Source: Flavobacterium granuli (GTDB taxonomy: Bacteria; Bacteroidota; Bacteroidia; Flavobacteriales; Flavobacteriaceae). Taken from it: DNA of 64,000 nucleotides. The notes below the pieces were generated by a model, which was not told where the DNA came from, searched no databases, and worked only from the letters and a program-made list of their open reading frames with translations. Location of the stretch: contig NZ_FQWO01000004.1 in assembly GCF_900129705.1 (NCBI RefSeq), forward strand, positions 186,001 to 250,000. The letters are read 5' to 3'. Each line of letters starts with the position of its first letter. The stretch's first letter is position 1. Below, piece by piece: positions 24,791 to 33,392 of the stretch. The position numbers were made by a program, and so were the translations under genes.

Positions 24791-26767
24791 TTGATTTCAA
24801 AAGCCACAATAGATACTGTTTTCGAAACTGCCCGTGTAGAGGAAGTTATTGGTGATTTTGTACAGTTAAAGCGCGCGGGAAGTAATTTTAAAGGATTGAG
24901 TCCGTTTTCTGACGAGCGTTCGCCTTCATTTATGGTTTCGCCTGCTAAGGGGATTTGGAAAGATTTCAGTTCCGGAAAAGGCGGCAATTCTATCGCTTTC
25001 CTGATGGAACACGAGCATTTTACCTATCCCGAGGCGATTCGATATTTGGCCAAAAAATACAATATTGAGATTGAAGAAACGGAACAGACCGACCAGGAGA
25101 AAGCAAATACTGATGTTAGGGAAAGTATGTATCTCGTATCTGAATTTGCAAAAACGTATTTTCATAACACACTTTTAAATTCCGAAGAAGGAAAAGCCAT
25201 TGGTTATTCTTATTTTAAGGAAAGAGGATTTACAGGAGAGACCATTAAGAAATTCGGACTGGGCTATTCTCCCGAAACTTGGGATGCTTTTACTAAGGAA
25301 GCGCTTGGTAAAGGCTATAAAATGGAATTCCTCGAAAGTACCGGATTGACAATTGGAAGAGAAGACAGGCCTTTTGACCGTTTCAAGGGACGTGTTATGT
25401 TCCCGATACAAAGTATGTCAGGACGTGTGCTTGGTTTTGGAGGGAGAATACTGACCAATGATAAAAAAGCGGCAAAATACCTGAATTCGCCTGAGAGTGA
25501 AATTTATCATAAGAGTAAGGTTTTGTATGGAATTTTTCAAGCCAAACAATCTATTGCTAAATTGAATAATTGTTATTTAGTTGAAGGATATACGGATGTT
25601 ATCCAGTTCAATCAAGCCGGGATTGAAAATGTTGTTGCTTCTTCGGGAACGGCATTGACGCCGGATCAGATTCGTTTGGTCAATAGGCTTACAAAAAATA
25701 TCACGGTTCTTTTTGACGGAGACGCAGCCGGACTTCGGGCATCTATCCGAGGAATTGATTTGATACTCGAAGAAGGTATGAATGTCAAAGTTTGTACTTT
25801 TCCTCAAGGGGAAGATCCAGACAGTTTTGCAAAAAAGACTTCTTATGATGATCTGGTGGCTTATTTAGAAAACAACGCCAAAGATTTCATTCAGTTCAAA
25901 GCATCGCTTTTAATGAATGAAGCCAAGAATGATCCTATAAAAAAAGCCGATTTAATTCGGGATATGGTGACGAGTATTTCCAAGATACCAGATAGAATTC
26001 AGCGCGAAATATATATTCAGGAATGTTCTCGAATTATGGATATTTCCGAGCAAGTTTTAGTGAGTACTTTGGCACAATTAACGCAAAAAGAGGTTGCTGA
26101 GGTCGCGAAGAAACAAAAACCGGAACAAAAAACGTTCGATGTAATAAAAAACGAAACCCCAGAATCGACTGAAAAAGTAGATGTGTTAGCTAATGTTGAA
26201 CGAGAAATTATCAGAATTCTGCTGCTTTATGGCAATAAGATTGAAAATTTTGAAGAAACATTGATGAAGTCTAATGAAGAGGGTGAGATTATTGAAGTTA
26301 CAGAATTCAAAGAGCAAAAAGTATTTCAAAAAATATTTTTGAGTTTGCAGGAAGATGAAGTTGAGTTTGCAAGTCCTGTTTTTAAAGCTATTTATGAAGA
26401 CTTAATTAATTATTATCTTCAAAATGAAAATTCAGGAGTTGAAAAATACATTAATCATTTACAGTCTGGTGTGCCACAAGAGATTACTACAATAATGATG
26501 GAAGATGAAAAATATGTATTGCATGATTGGATAAGGCAAAATATATTTCCAAAAACTATTGAAGAAACCTTGAATCAAGGAGTATCGGATACCTTGTTTA
26601 CTTTAAGATGGTTTTTGATTAGTGAGATTATTGAGAATCTAAAAAATTCAATTTCAAATGAGCCAGACGCTGATAATATGGAATCCTTGTCTATGGTGAT
26701 GAGTTATATTGAACTTAGGGGTAAATTTTCTAAAAAATTAGGTAGAGTAGTGGTTCGTTATCATTAA
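24791..26767 (+). CDS. dnaG: DNA primase DnaG with zinc-less CHC2 domain
   Basis: Synthesises RNA primers at the replication fork. At 658 residues it has the CHC2-like N-domain (1-100), the TOPRIM core with VEGYTDVI (E about 265) and FDGDAAG (about 308-314), and a C-terminal DnaB-binding helical region. The four zinc ligands of E. coli DnaG (C40, H43, C61, C64) align to S37, S40, D58 and S61, so the zinc ribbon is lost while the surrounding fold signature (GLSPF, PSFMVSP, GKGGN) remains. The start is a TTG giving MISKATID, the family's usual N-terminus. It is a single gene with a long terminator. Confidence 0.95.
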   Translation: MISKATIDTVFETARVEEVIGDFVQLKRAGSNFKGLSPFSDERSPSFMVSPAKGIWKDFSSGKGGNSIAFLMEHEHFTYPEAIRYLAKKYNIEIEETEQTDQEKANTDVRESMYLVSEFAKTYFHNTLLNSEEGKAIGYSYFKERGFTGETIKKFGLGYSPETWDAFTKEALGKGYKMEFLESTGLTIGREDRPFDRFKGRVMFPIQSMSGRVLGFGGRILTNDKKAAKYLNSPESEIYHKSKVLYGIFQAKQSIAKLNNCYLVEGYTDVIQFNQAGIENVVASSGTALTPDQIRLVNRLTKNITVLFDGDAAGLRASIRGIDLILEEGMNVKVCTFPQGEDPDSFAKKTSYDDLVAYLENNAKDFIQFKASLLMNEAKNDPIKKADLIRDMVTSISKIPDRIQREIYIQECSRIMDISEQVLVSTLAQLTQKEVAEVAKKQKPEQKTFDVIKNETPESTEKVDVLANVEREIIRILLLYGNKIENFEETLMKSNEEGEIIEVTEFKEQKVFQKIFLSLQEDEVEFASPVFKAIYEDLINYYLQNENSGVEKYINHLQSGVPQEITTIMMEDEKYVLHDWIRQNIFPKTIEETLNQGVSDTLFTLRWFLISEIIENLKNSISNEPDADNMESLSMVMSYIELRGKFSKKLGRVVVRYH

Positions 26768-26792
26768 TTGTATGCTGCTATATTTGATAAAA

Positions 26793-26837
26793 AAAACGCT
26801 GCATTAGCTGAATTTTATTCGGCTAATGCAGCGTTTT
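26793..26837. terminator. 20-bp-stem bidirectional terminator after dnaG
   Basis: The arms 26793-26812 and 26818-26837 pair over 20 positions with one G-U, a 5-nt loop, and A/T runs outside. It lies between convergent dnaG and the response regulator gene. Confidence 0.88.
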
Positions 26838-26906
26838 CGTTTCGACACTTTTCTGTGTGATGCTTTTTGACTTAGGGCAAACTAAAAAAGAACAACGATA
26901 TTCTTT

Positions 26907-27536
26907 TTAGACAATTTCCAAAGTCTTCGCTTTGTTAACTAAATCAACTAGATTAGTAACATTAAGTTTTGTCAATAGACGCAACTTATAAGTACTAATT
27001 GTTTTTTCGTTTAGATTTAGAATTTCGGCAATTTCATGATTCTTCTTTCCGCCGCTTAAATAGCGTAAAACTTCTACTTCACGATTGGAAAGCTTTCTAT
27101 ACAGTCTTTCGCTTTTGCTTTGTTTGGCAATTAAGGCTAGGTTTTTCTTGACGGTTTCGTTCATGATAATCTTTCCCTGATGAACTTTGATGATAGACGC
27201 GCCCAAAGTTTCCAGTTTTTCTTTTTTATGAACAAATCCAGCGACACCTGCTTTAATGGCATTTGGTGCGTAAATTTGTTCCGAAAGACCACTGAAGATA
27301 ATAATCTTTGTTTTAGGAAAGTTTTTCAAAATGGATTTCACTTCAAAAATGCTGGAAAGTCCTTCCAGTTCTAAGTCTAGTACTAAAACATCAATATCTT
27401 TAGTAAGGAGTATATCGCGGATCATCAAAAAACTGCCAACATTGGCAACAATTGATATGTCGGCATGGTCTTTAAAATAAGATTTTACGCCAAAATGCAC
27501 GACAGGGTAGTTATCTGCAAAACAAACTTTAATCAT
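26907..27536 (-). CDS. Orphan LuxR-type response regulator
   Basis: A 209-residue two-domain regulator. The receiver domain (1-120) has the phosphoacceptor Asp in LVLDLELEG (about D54), an S in IIFSG and the conserved Lys in GFVHKKEK. The first acidic pair is DN rather than DD (FADNYPV). The C-terminal HTH of the NarL/LuxR class (about 145-209) reads LSNREVEVLRYLSGGKKNHEIA, cited as L147-A168. No histidine kinase is adjacent, so the signal and targets are unknown. It lies between dnaG and nadE and is probably transcribed alone. Confidence 0.88.
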   Translation of the reverse strand: MIKVCFADNYPVVHFGVKSYFKDHADISIVANVGSFLMIRDILLTKDIDVLVLDLELEGLSSIFEVKSILKNFPKTKIIIFSGLSEQIYAPNAIKAGVAGFVHKKEKLETLGASIIKVHQGKIIMNETVKKNLALIAKQSKSERLYRKLSNREVEVLRYLSGGKKNHEIAEILNLNEKTISTYKLRLLTKLNVTNLVDLVNKAKTLEIV

Positions 27537-27626
27537 AACTTTAAATTTTTAAGAGTTGTTTGTTAAAATCATTTATAAATTTAATGAAAAAAACACATTA
27601 TTACTAATTTTCCTGATAAAATGCAA

Positions 27627-28427
27627 TTATGTTCGATTAATTAAACAAATTGGTATTTCTTTCATTTTATGTTGGTTGGTTCTGTTTAAGCATTTGTAAA
27701 TATCAAAAACTTCTTTTTCTCTTCCTGAGAAATCATTTGTTGATTTCCCCGCTTCGGCAGCAAGCATTGCCCATTCCAGTTCATCATAGTTAGCGCCTAG
27801 TTGCTCTTCATCTGTTTTTTCATCGCCAAACAAGCCATCTGAGGGGGCAGCTTTGAGTATGGATTCCGGAACTTTTAGATAAGTGCCTAGAGTAAATACC
27901 TCTGATTTCATTAGATCTGCTATGGGGCTGAGGTCGACTCCGCCATCACCATATTTTGTAAAAAAACCAACGCCAAAATCTTCTATTTTGTTTCCTGTTC
28001 CAGCAACTAATAATCCATGAACACCTGCGTGATAATATAAGGTAGTCATGCGCAAGCGGGCACGAGTGTTTGCAAGGGTTAGGTGTAATTTTTTTTCATC
28101 AAAATCAGTAGGAACTTCTTTTTTGAAAGTTTCAAATACTAAAGTTAGATCGGTTATTGTGTTACTAACATTGGGAAATCTTTGCTTTAATTGCTCAATA
28201 TGCTCACGTCCACGGCTGACGTGGCTTTCGTGTTGATGGATTGGCATTTCTACACATAAAACTTTTAAACCAGTTTGTGCGCATAAGGAAGAAGTCACTG
28301 CCGAATCGACTCCACCTGAAATTCCTACGACAAAACCATTGACATTTGCATTTTCGGCATAGGTTTTTAACCAGTTCACAATATGCGTGTTCACTTTATC
28401 AGCCTGAAAAGCGACTTTTTTAATCAT
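27627..28427 (-). CDS. nadE: Ammonia-dependent NAD synthetase
   Basis: Last step of NAD biosynthesis: amidates deamido-NAD using ATP and ammonia. The 266 residues carry the PP-loop SGGVDS (37-42), the LLVAGTGNKIEDFGVGFFTKYGDGGVD signature cited by its G-T-G-N-K-x-E core, and SPIADLMKSEVF. No glutaminase domain is present, so it uses free ammonia. It is divergent from gldB. Confidence 0.95.
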   Translation of the reverse strand: MIKKVAFQADKVNTHIVNWLKTYAENANVNGFVVGISGGVDSAVTSSLCAQTGLKVLCVEMPIHQHESHVSRGREHIEQLKQRFPNVSNTITDLTLVFETFKKEVPTDFDEKKLHLTLANTRARLRMTTLYYHAGVHGLLVAGTGNKIEDFGVGFFTKYGDGGVDLSPIADLMKSEVFTLGTYLKVPESILKAAPSDGLFGDEKTDEEQLGANYDELEWAMLAAEAGKSTNDFSGREKEVFDIYKCLNRTNQHKMKEIPICLINRT

Positions 28428-28457
28428 AAATAGTTTAAGTTTTAACGAGTAGGAATG

Positions 28458-28465
28458 TATATTTG
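28458..28465 (+). promoter_or_regulatory. Predicted -7 promoter box of gldBC
   Basis: TATATTTG at 28458-28465, an exact consensus match in the nadE/gldB divergent gap, leaving a leader of about 60 nt before gldB. Confidence 0.6.
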
Positions 28466-28528
28466 CAAAAGCATTCAGGGATTTACTCGTTTTCTGATTT
28501 TTATGTGTGCAAATTTAATTAAAAAAAA

Positions 28529-29485
28529 ATGAAATTATATCAAATACCTATTCTCTTATGTTTGTTTTTTTTTTCCTGCGGTAAAAAAGACAAAATAGAT
28601 AAAGCTATTGAGGAAATTCCGGTTACTTTAAAGGTAGAGCGTTTTGATAAAGCTTTTTTTGAAACAAAGCCCGAGGATTTGGATAAGGTGAAGCAAGATT
28701 TTCCGCTTTTCTTTCCGGCTGGAAACAATGATGCTGTTTGGCTGAGTAAAATGCAAGATCCTCTTTGGCGTGAATTGTATACTGAGGTTCAGAAAAAATA
28801 TTCGAATTTTGAACCTGAACAAAAGGAATTAGAAATCTTGTTTAAACGTATAAAATACTACTTCCCTAAAACGAAAACGCCAAAAGTTATTACGGTGATC
28901 TCAGAAATGGATTACAATAATAAGGTGATTTATGCAGACAGTCTTTTGATTATTTCTCTTGAGTTGTATTTAGGGAAAGAGCATAAGTTTTATCAGTTTC
29001 CAAATTATATCAAACAAAATTTTGAGCAAAGACAGATGATACCTGATGTGCTTTCTAGTTTTGTAAAGCAAAAAATGAAGCCAAATTTGGATAAAAACCT
29101 GTTGTCAAACATGATTTATGCTGGGAAGGAATTATATGTAAAGGATTTGTTATTGCCTGATTATAGTGATGCCGATAAAATGGGTTATACGGATCAGCAA
29201 TTATTATGGTGCGAGGAAAACGAGAGTTATATGTGGCGTTATTTTATTGAAAACGAGCTGCTTTATAGTGATGAGCAGAAATTGATTTCCAGATTTGTGA
29301 GTCCAGCGCCCTTTTCTAAATTCTATTTAGAGATTGATAACGAAAGTCCGGGTCGAGTGGGAGCATGGATAGGATGGCAAATTGTTCGTTCTTATATGAA
29401 AAACAATGAAGTATCTTTGCAGCAATTATTAGATGCGAATGCTAAAGAAATATTTGAAAAATCAAAATACAAACCTAAAAAGTAA
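28529..29485 (+). CDS. gldB: Gliding motility lipoprotein GldB
   Basis: A 318-residue lipoprotein required for gliding motility in Flavobacterium johnsoniae. The signal peptide ends in FFFSC with lipidated C17. The body shows GldB landmarks: VTLKVERFDKAFF, FFPAGNNDAVW, LSLELYLG-type helices (IISLELYLGKEHKFY), YIKQNFEQRQMIPDVL and GRVGAWIGWQIVRSYM. It is probably periplasm-facing in the inner membrane and linked to the gliding/T9SS machinery. Its stop overlaps the gldC start by one base. Confidence 0.93.
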   Translation: MKLYQIPILLCLFFFSCGKKDKIDKAIEEIPVTLKVERFDKAFFETKPEDLDKVKQDFPLFFPAGNNDAVWLSKMQDPLWRELYTEVQKKYSNFEPEQKELEILFKRIKYYFPKTKTPKVITVISEMDYNNKVIYADSLLIISLELYLGKEHKFYQFPNYIKQNFEQRQMIPDVLSSFVKQKMKPNLDKNLLSNMIYAGKELYVKDLLLPDYSDADKMGYTDQQLLWCEENESYMWRYFIENELLYSDEQKLISRFVSPAPFSKFYLEIDNESPGRVGAWIGWQIVRSYMKNNEVSLQQLLDANAKEIFEKSKYKPKK

Positions 29486-29823
29486 TGTCAGATAAAAACA
29501 GATCAGAAATTAAGTTTCTAGTAGAATTAGATGAGAACCGTGTTCCTGAAAAATTATTGTGGTCCGCAAAAGACGGAGGTGTCGAATTAGAGGAGTCCAA
29601 AGCAATTATGCTATCTGTTTGGGATAGTAAGGCAAAAGAAAGTATGCGTATCGATTTATGGACCAAAGATATGCCGGTAGATGAGATGAAGATTTTCTTT
29701 CATCAAACCTTGGTTGCTATGTCAGATACTTTTCATAGAGCCACTGGCGATGAGAAAATGTCAGATACTATGAAAGATTTTTGCGATTATTTTGCCGAAA
29801 AATTAGAATTGAAAAAGCAATAA
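29485..29823 (+). CDS. gldC: Gliding motility protein GldC
   Basis: A 112-residue cytoplasmic protein, second gene of the gldBC operon, with which its start codon overlaps by one base. Recognised by SEIKFLVELDENRVPEK, IDLWTKDMPVDEM and FFHQTLVAMSDTFHRATGD. In F. johnsoniae gldC mutants have only partial gliding defects, so it is an accessory part; its biochemical role is unknown. Confidence 0.92.
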   Translation: MSDKNRSEIKFLVELDENRVPEKLLWSAKDGGVELEESKAIMLSVWDSKAKESMRIDLWTKDMPVDEMKIFFHQTLVAMSDTFHRATGDEKMSDTMKDFCDYFAEKLELKKQ

Positions 29824-29834
29824 TAGGCCTCAAA

Positions 29835-29875
29835 AAAAAATCCCAAAACTGATTAATTAAGTTTTGGGATTTTTT
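29835..29875. terminator. Bidirectional terminator between gldC and engB
   Basis: AAAAAATCCCAAAACT (29835-29850) pairs perfectly with AGTTTTGGGATTTTTT (29860-29875), 16 bp, with a 9-nt loop. Confidence 0.88.
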
Positions 29876-29891
29876 ATGTTGATTAAGTTTT

Positions 29892-30512
29892 CTAAAACTG
29901 ACTGTTGTTTTTGAAAACCTCTTGGTTTACTTCGTCTATATAATTTAAAACTTCGTCTTTTCCTATGGATTCTGTGGCAGAGGTCACGAAATAGTGCGGC
30001 ATCTCGGCCCAGTTATTGGCAAACATGTTCTTCTTGTAGGCTGCAATATGGGAATCAATTTTTGTTTTACTGATCTTGTCAGCTTTGGTAAAAATGATGC
30101 AAAAAGGAATTTCGCTTTCTCCCATATAAGACATGAATTCTATATCAATGGCTTGGGCTTCGTGTCGAATGTCTATCAAAACAAAAGCGCAAACTAATTG
30201 TTCTCTGGTTTCAAAATAGTCCGTTATGAATTGTTGGAAAACCGATTTGGTTTTTTTAGATACTTTGGCATAGCCGTATCCTGGTAAATCTACCAAAAAC
30301 CAATTGTTGTTGATTAAAAAATGATTAATCAGCTGTGTTTTTCCTGGTCTTCCTGATGTTTTGGCTAATTTTTTTTGGTTGGTCAACATATTGATTAATG
30401 ATGATTTTCCAACATTAGACCTGCCTATAAAAGCATATTCGGGCAAAAAGTCCTTAGGACATTTGCTAACATCAGAGTTGCTAATTACAAATTCGGCGGT
30501 ATTGATTTTCAT
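29892..30512 (-). CDS. engB: Ribosome biogenesis GTPase EngB (YihA/YsxC)
   Basis: Essential small GTPase of the TrmE-Era class acting in 50S subunit assembly. The 206 residues show G1 GRSNVGKSS (30-38), G3 DLPGYG (about 74-79) and G4 TKAD (about 143). It lies 36 bp downstream of the alpha/beta hydrolase gene on the same strand, so the two are probably co-transcribed, converging on gldC. Confidence 0.96.
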   Translation of the reverse strand: MKINTAEFVISNSDVSKCPKDFLPEYAFIGRSNVGKSSLINMLTNQKKLAKTSGRPGKTQLINHFLINNNWFLVDLPGYGYAKVSKKTKSVFQQFITDYFETREQLVCAFVLIDIRHEAQAIDIEFMSYMGESEIPFCIIFTKADKISKTKIDSHIAAYKKNMFANNWAEMPHYFVTSATESIGKDEVLNYIDEVNQEVFKNNSQF

Positions 30513-30548
30513 ATTCTGTTTGTGTAAATCTCTTCTAGAGAGGATGCT

Positions 30549-31313
30549 TTATAAATGGCTTTCTGTCAGCCACTCTTCGAGTATGCGATTGAATTCCTGT
30601 GGTTGTTCCATCATGGCTGCGTGTCCACATTTGTCTATCCAGTATAAGTTAGAATTAGGCAGCAATTTATTGAACTCTTCTGCAACTTCCGGAGGGGTAA
30701 CTTTGTCGTTTTTTCCCCAGATAATACAAGTTTTAACATGCATTTTGGGTAAGTCTTTTGCCATGTTGTGACGAATGGCACTTTTGGCAATGGTTAAGGT
30801 TTTGATCAGTTTAATTCGATCATTAACTGTAGCATAAACTTCGTCAATAAGTTCAGGTGTAGCAATCTTTGGATCATAAAATACGTCTTCGGCTTTTTTC
30901 TTGATGTATTCATAGTCGCCTCTTTTTGGGTAGCTGTCTCCCATGGCGCTTTCATACAATCCAGAACTGCCTGTTATTACTAGACCTGCAACTTTTTCAG
31001 GATACATTTTGGTGTGGTATAAGGCAATATGGCCTCCAAGTGAATTTCCTAAAAGGATGACTCTGTCGAGTCCTTTGAAAGTGATAAAATTTTTAACGTA
31101 GATGGCAAAACTTTTGACATTAGTTTTTAAAATGTTTTGAGTATATATAGGTAAATCCGGAATGATTATTTTGTATCCTTTTGTAGAGAAGTGGCTGGCA
31201 ACTGCGTCAAAATTACTTAAGCCTCCCATTAGGCCGTGTAGAATTACAATTGGAGTTCCTTCGCCTGCTTCATAATAGCTGTATTTACCTTCTTTTTTAT
31301 AGTTTTTTTCCAT
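30549..31313 (-). CDS. Alpha/beta hydrolase
   Basis: A 254-residue hydrolase. From the Met at 31311-31313 the protein starts at the beta-rich N-terminus (MEKNYKKEG); an in-frame upstream extension of 29 Lys/Asn-rich residues runs into the promoter and is rejected. Oxyanion HGLMGG (26-31), nucleophile elbow GNSLGGH (S91), an Asp in IWGKNDKVTPP and the catalytic His in CGHAAMMEQP are all visible. The ester or C-C bond it attacks cannot be told. It heads a two-gene unit with engB, next to the dcw cluster. Confidence 0.85.
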   Translation of the reverse strand: MEKNYKKEGKYSYYEAGEGTPIVILHGLMGGLSNFDAVASHFSTKGYKIIIPDLPIYTQNILKTNVKSFAIYVKNFITFKGLDRVILLGNSLGGHIALYHTKMYPEKVAGLVITGSSGLYESAMGDSYPKRGDYEYIKKKAEDVFYDPKIATPELIDEVYATVNDRIKLIKTLTIAKSAIRHNMAKDLPKMHVKTCIIWGKNDKVTPPEVAEEFNKLLPNSNLYWIDKCGHAAMMEQPQEFNRILEEWLTESHL

Positions 31314-31342
31314 GTTTTTTGGATGCGGATTTTCAATTTTCA

Positions 31343-31350
31343 CAAATATA
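31343..31350 (-). promoter_or_regulatory. Predicted -7 promoter box of the alpha/beta hydrolase-engB unit
   Basis: The minus strand reads TATATTTG, an exact consensus match, 29 bp upstream of the chosen start. Confidence 0.55.
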
Positions 31351-31584
31351 GGATTTAATAAATTAAAATGAATTTTTGAGAACTTTTTTTTGTTTTTCAA
31401 ACTTTTTATTGAGGTGAAGAAGATGTTTTTTTTTAGGGCTTTTTTTGGTCAAAATAATGTGATTTTGGGATTGAATTATGAGCATATTGATTGTAATTTT
31501 TTGTGTTGTATGAACATTCTTGCAAGGGTGCTTTGGAATAGCTAACATGTTGAGAGTCCAAAAATTAAGGGTTTTTAGTCAAAA

Positions 31585-31630
31585 GTGGTTAAACTTATTA
31601 ACAAAGTGGTAGATTGTGGTAAATGGTGGT
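31585..31630 (+). promoter_or_regulatory. GTGGT repeat array, putative MraZ operator
   Basis: GTGGT occurs at 31585-31589, 31606-31610, 31616-31620 and 31626-31630. The last three are spaced exactly 10 bp apart and end 11 bp before the mraZ -7 box. In E. coli, MraZ binds three TGGGN repeats with 10-bp periodicity in front of its own gene, so this array is the likely operator of the dcw cluster in this organism. Confidence 0.75.
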
Positions 31631-31641
31631 AATTTTTTTTA

Positions 31642-31649
31642 TATTTTTG
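31642..31649 (+). promoter_or_regulatory. Predicted -7 promoter box of the dcw cluster
   Basis: TATTTTTG at 31642-31649 matches TANNTTTG, 29 bp before mraZ. The -33 region falls inside the GTGGT repeats, so MraZ binding there would block polymerase. Confidence 0.65.
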
Positions 31650-31678
31650 CTCAACATCATTTTTAATAAAAAACGCGC

Positions 31679-32152
31679 TTGAATACTATTGTAGGGACAT
31701 ATGAATGTAAAGTCGATGCTAAAGGAAGGGTTTTGTTGCCGTCTCCTTTGAAAAAGCAATTGGCTGCTTCACTTCAAAGCGGTTTCGTTTTGAAGCGTTC
31801 TGTTTTTCAGCCTTGTTTGGAGTTGTATCCAATGGAGGAGTGGGATTTGATGATGCAAAAAATCAACAAGCTCAATCGTTTCGTTAAGAAGAATAATGAT
31901 TTTATTAGAAGGTTTACGGCAGGTGTAAAAATAGTTGAAATAGATGCTTTGGGAAGACTTTTAGTGCCTAAAGATTTAGTGGTTTTTGCAAGTATTGCTA
32001 AGGATGTTGTTTTTTCTTCGGCAGTGAATATAGTGGAGATTTGGGATAAAGACTTGTATGAGAAATCGATAAGTGGTGAAGATATTGATTTTGCCGATTT
32101 AGCGGAAGAAGTAATGGGAAATATAAATGACGACGACAATGGAATATCATAA
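31679..32152 (+). CDS. mraZ: Transcriptional regulator MraZ
   Basis: First gene of the dcw cluster; a ring-forming AbrB-like DNA-binding protein that represses its own operon in E. coli. The 157 residues hold two copies of the fold (about 1-75 and 78-150), each with the DxxGR signature (VDAKGRVLLP and IDALGRLLVP). The start is a TTG at 31679 giving MNTIVGTYECK; no in-frame ATG exists near it. Its end overlaps rsmH by 26 bp. Confidence 0.95.
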   Translation: MNTIVGTYECKVDAKGRVLLPSPLKKQLAASLQSGFVLKRSVFQPCLELYPMEEWDLMMQKINKLNRFVKKNNDFIRRFTAGVKIVEIDALGRLLVPKDLVVFASIAKDVVFSSAVNIVEIWDKDLYEKSISGEDIDFADLAEEVMGNINDDDNGIS

Positions 32153-33035
32153 TCCGGTTTTGCTTCAGGCATCAGTTGATGGTTTAAATATTAAGCCTGA
32201 TGGGGTGTATGTTGATGTGACCTTTGGTGGAGGTGGGCATTCAAAAGAAATTTTAAGAAGATTGGGTCCAAGCGGAAAGTTGTTTGCTTTTGATCAGGAT
32301 GAGGATGCTTTGGCTAATGCCTTGGTTGATGAGAGATTTATTCTTATCAATGAAAATTTCAGGTTCATTAAGCGTTTTTTGCGTTTTCATGGTGTTAAAA
32401 GTGTAGATGGGATTTTGGCTGATTTGGGGGTTTCTTCGCATCAGTTTGATGTTGCTGAAAGAGGTTTTTCTACTCGTTTTGATGCTGGTTTGGATATGAG
32501 AATGAGTCAGAAAAATGATCTTAATGCTTACCGAGTGGTGAATGAATATGATGAGGTAAATTTGAAAAGAGTCTTCTTGGATTATGGTGAATTAAAAAGT
32601 GCACCAGCTTTGGCAAGAACAATTGTAGAGGCAAGAGAGAAGCAGTCAATCAAGACTACAGATGAACTGAAAGAGGTTTTGGCGAAATATTTACCTGAAA
32701 AAGTCAGAAATAAAATTTTGGCTCAAATTTATCAAGCCATTCGAATTGAAGTCAATCAGGAAATGGATGTATTGAAGGAGTTCTTGGAGCAATCCTTGGA
32801 GATCTTGAGTCCAGGCGGAAGGTTGAGTGTCATTTCCTATCATTCATTAGAAGACAGATTGGTGAAACGATTTATGAAGAATGGAATGTTTGAAGGAGAA
32901 CCAGAACGTGATTTTTTTGGAAATTTTTCAGTTCCGTTTAAAACAATCGGAAAGCTAATTATTCCGGATCAGGAGGAGATTAAAACAAACAACAGAGCGC
33001 GAAGTGCAAAATTAAGGATAGCAGAAAAGATATAA
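32127..33035 (+). CDS. rsmH: 16S rRNA m4C1402 methyltransferase RsmH
   Basis: Methylates N4 of C1402 in 16S rRNA (formerly MraW). The 302 residues start at the first of two nearby ATGs (MTTTMEYHNPVLL). SAM motif VDVTFGGGGHSKEIL (28-42), then FAFDQDEDA, GILADLGVSSHQFD and the C-terminal SYHSLEDRLVKRFM and NNRARSAKLRIAEK are diagnostic. It overlaps mraZ and is followed after 9 bp by ftsL. Confidence 0.97.
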   Translation: MTTTMEYHNPVLLQASVDGLNIKPDGVYVDVTFGGGGHSKEILRRLGPSGKLFAFDQDEDALANALVDERFILINENFRFIKRFLRFHGVKSVDGILADLGVSSHQFDVAERGFSTRFDAGLDMRMSQKNDLNAYRVVNEYDEVNLKRVFLDYGELKSAPALARTIVEAREKQSIKTTDELKEVLAKYLPEKVRNKILAQIYQAIRIEVNQEMDVLKEFLEQSLEILSPGGRLSVISYHSLEDRLVKRFMKNGMFEGEPERDFFGNFSVPFKTIGKLIIPDQEEIKTNNRARSAKLRIAEKI

Positions 33036-33044
33036 TTATAAGGT

Positions 33045-33392
33045 ATGAAATACGGTGTGTATAACATATTAAAAGCAAGGTTTCTTATCGACGATGATGC
33101 GGTTAAAAATTGGCGCTTTATCGTTTTTCTTATTTTATTGGCCATAATTATGATTGCTAATACGCAACGTTTTGAACAAAAAGTATTTATGATTGCCGGA
33201 TTAACAAATGAAGTAAAAGAATTGCGATCAGAGTTTGTAGATAGACGTTCTCAGTTAATGAAACTAAAAATGGAGTCGACTGTTTCAGAGAAAATGCTCG
33301 AAAGACAAATTTTCCCATCAACAGTTCCGCCAGTTAAGATTAAAGTAAAAAAAGAAGAGGAAAAAAGTTTTCTTAAAAAAATATGGCAGTAG
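33045..33392 (+). CDS. ftsL: FtsL-like cell division protein
   Basis: A small bitopic membrane protein of 115 residues in the usual ftsL position. A short cytoplasmic N-terminus (1-23) precedes one membrane helix (about 25-42, FIVFLILLAIIMIANT), then a leucine-zipper-like coiled coil (VKELRSEFVDRRSQLMKL) and a basic tail. It presumably joins FtsQ and FtsB-type partners at the septum. Sequence conservation is low, so the call rests on topology, size and position. It overlaps ftsI by 10 bp. Confidence 0.8.
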   Translation: MKYGVYNILKARFLIDDDAVKNWRFIVFLILLAIIMIANTQRFEQKVFMIAGLTNEVKELRSEFVDRRSQLMKLKMESTVSEKMLERQIFPSTVPPVKIKVKKEEEKSFLKKIWQ

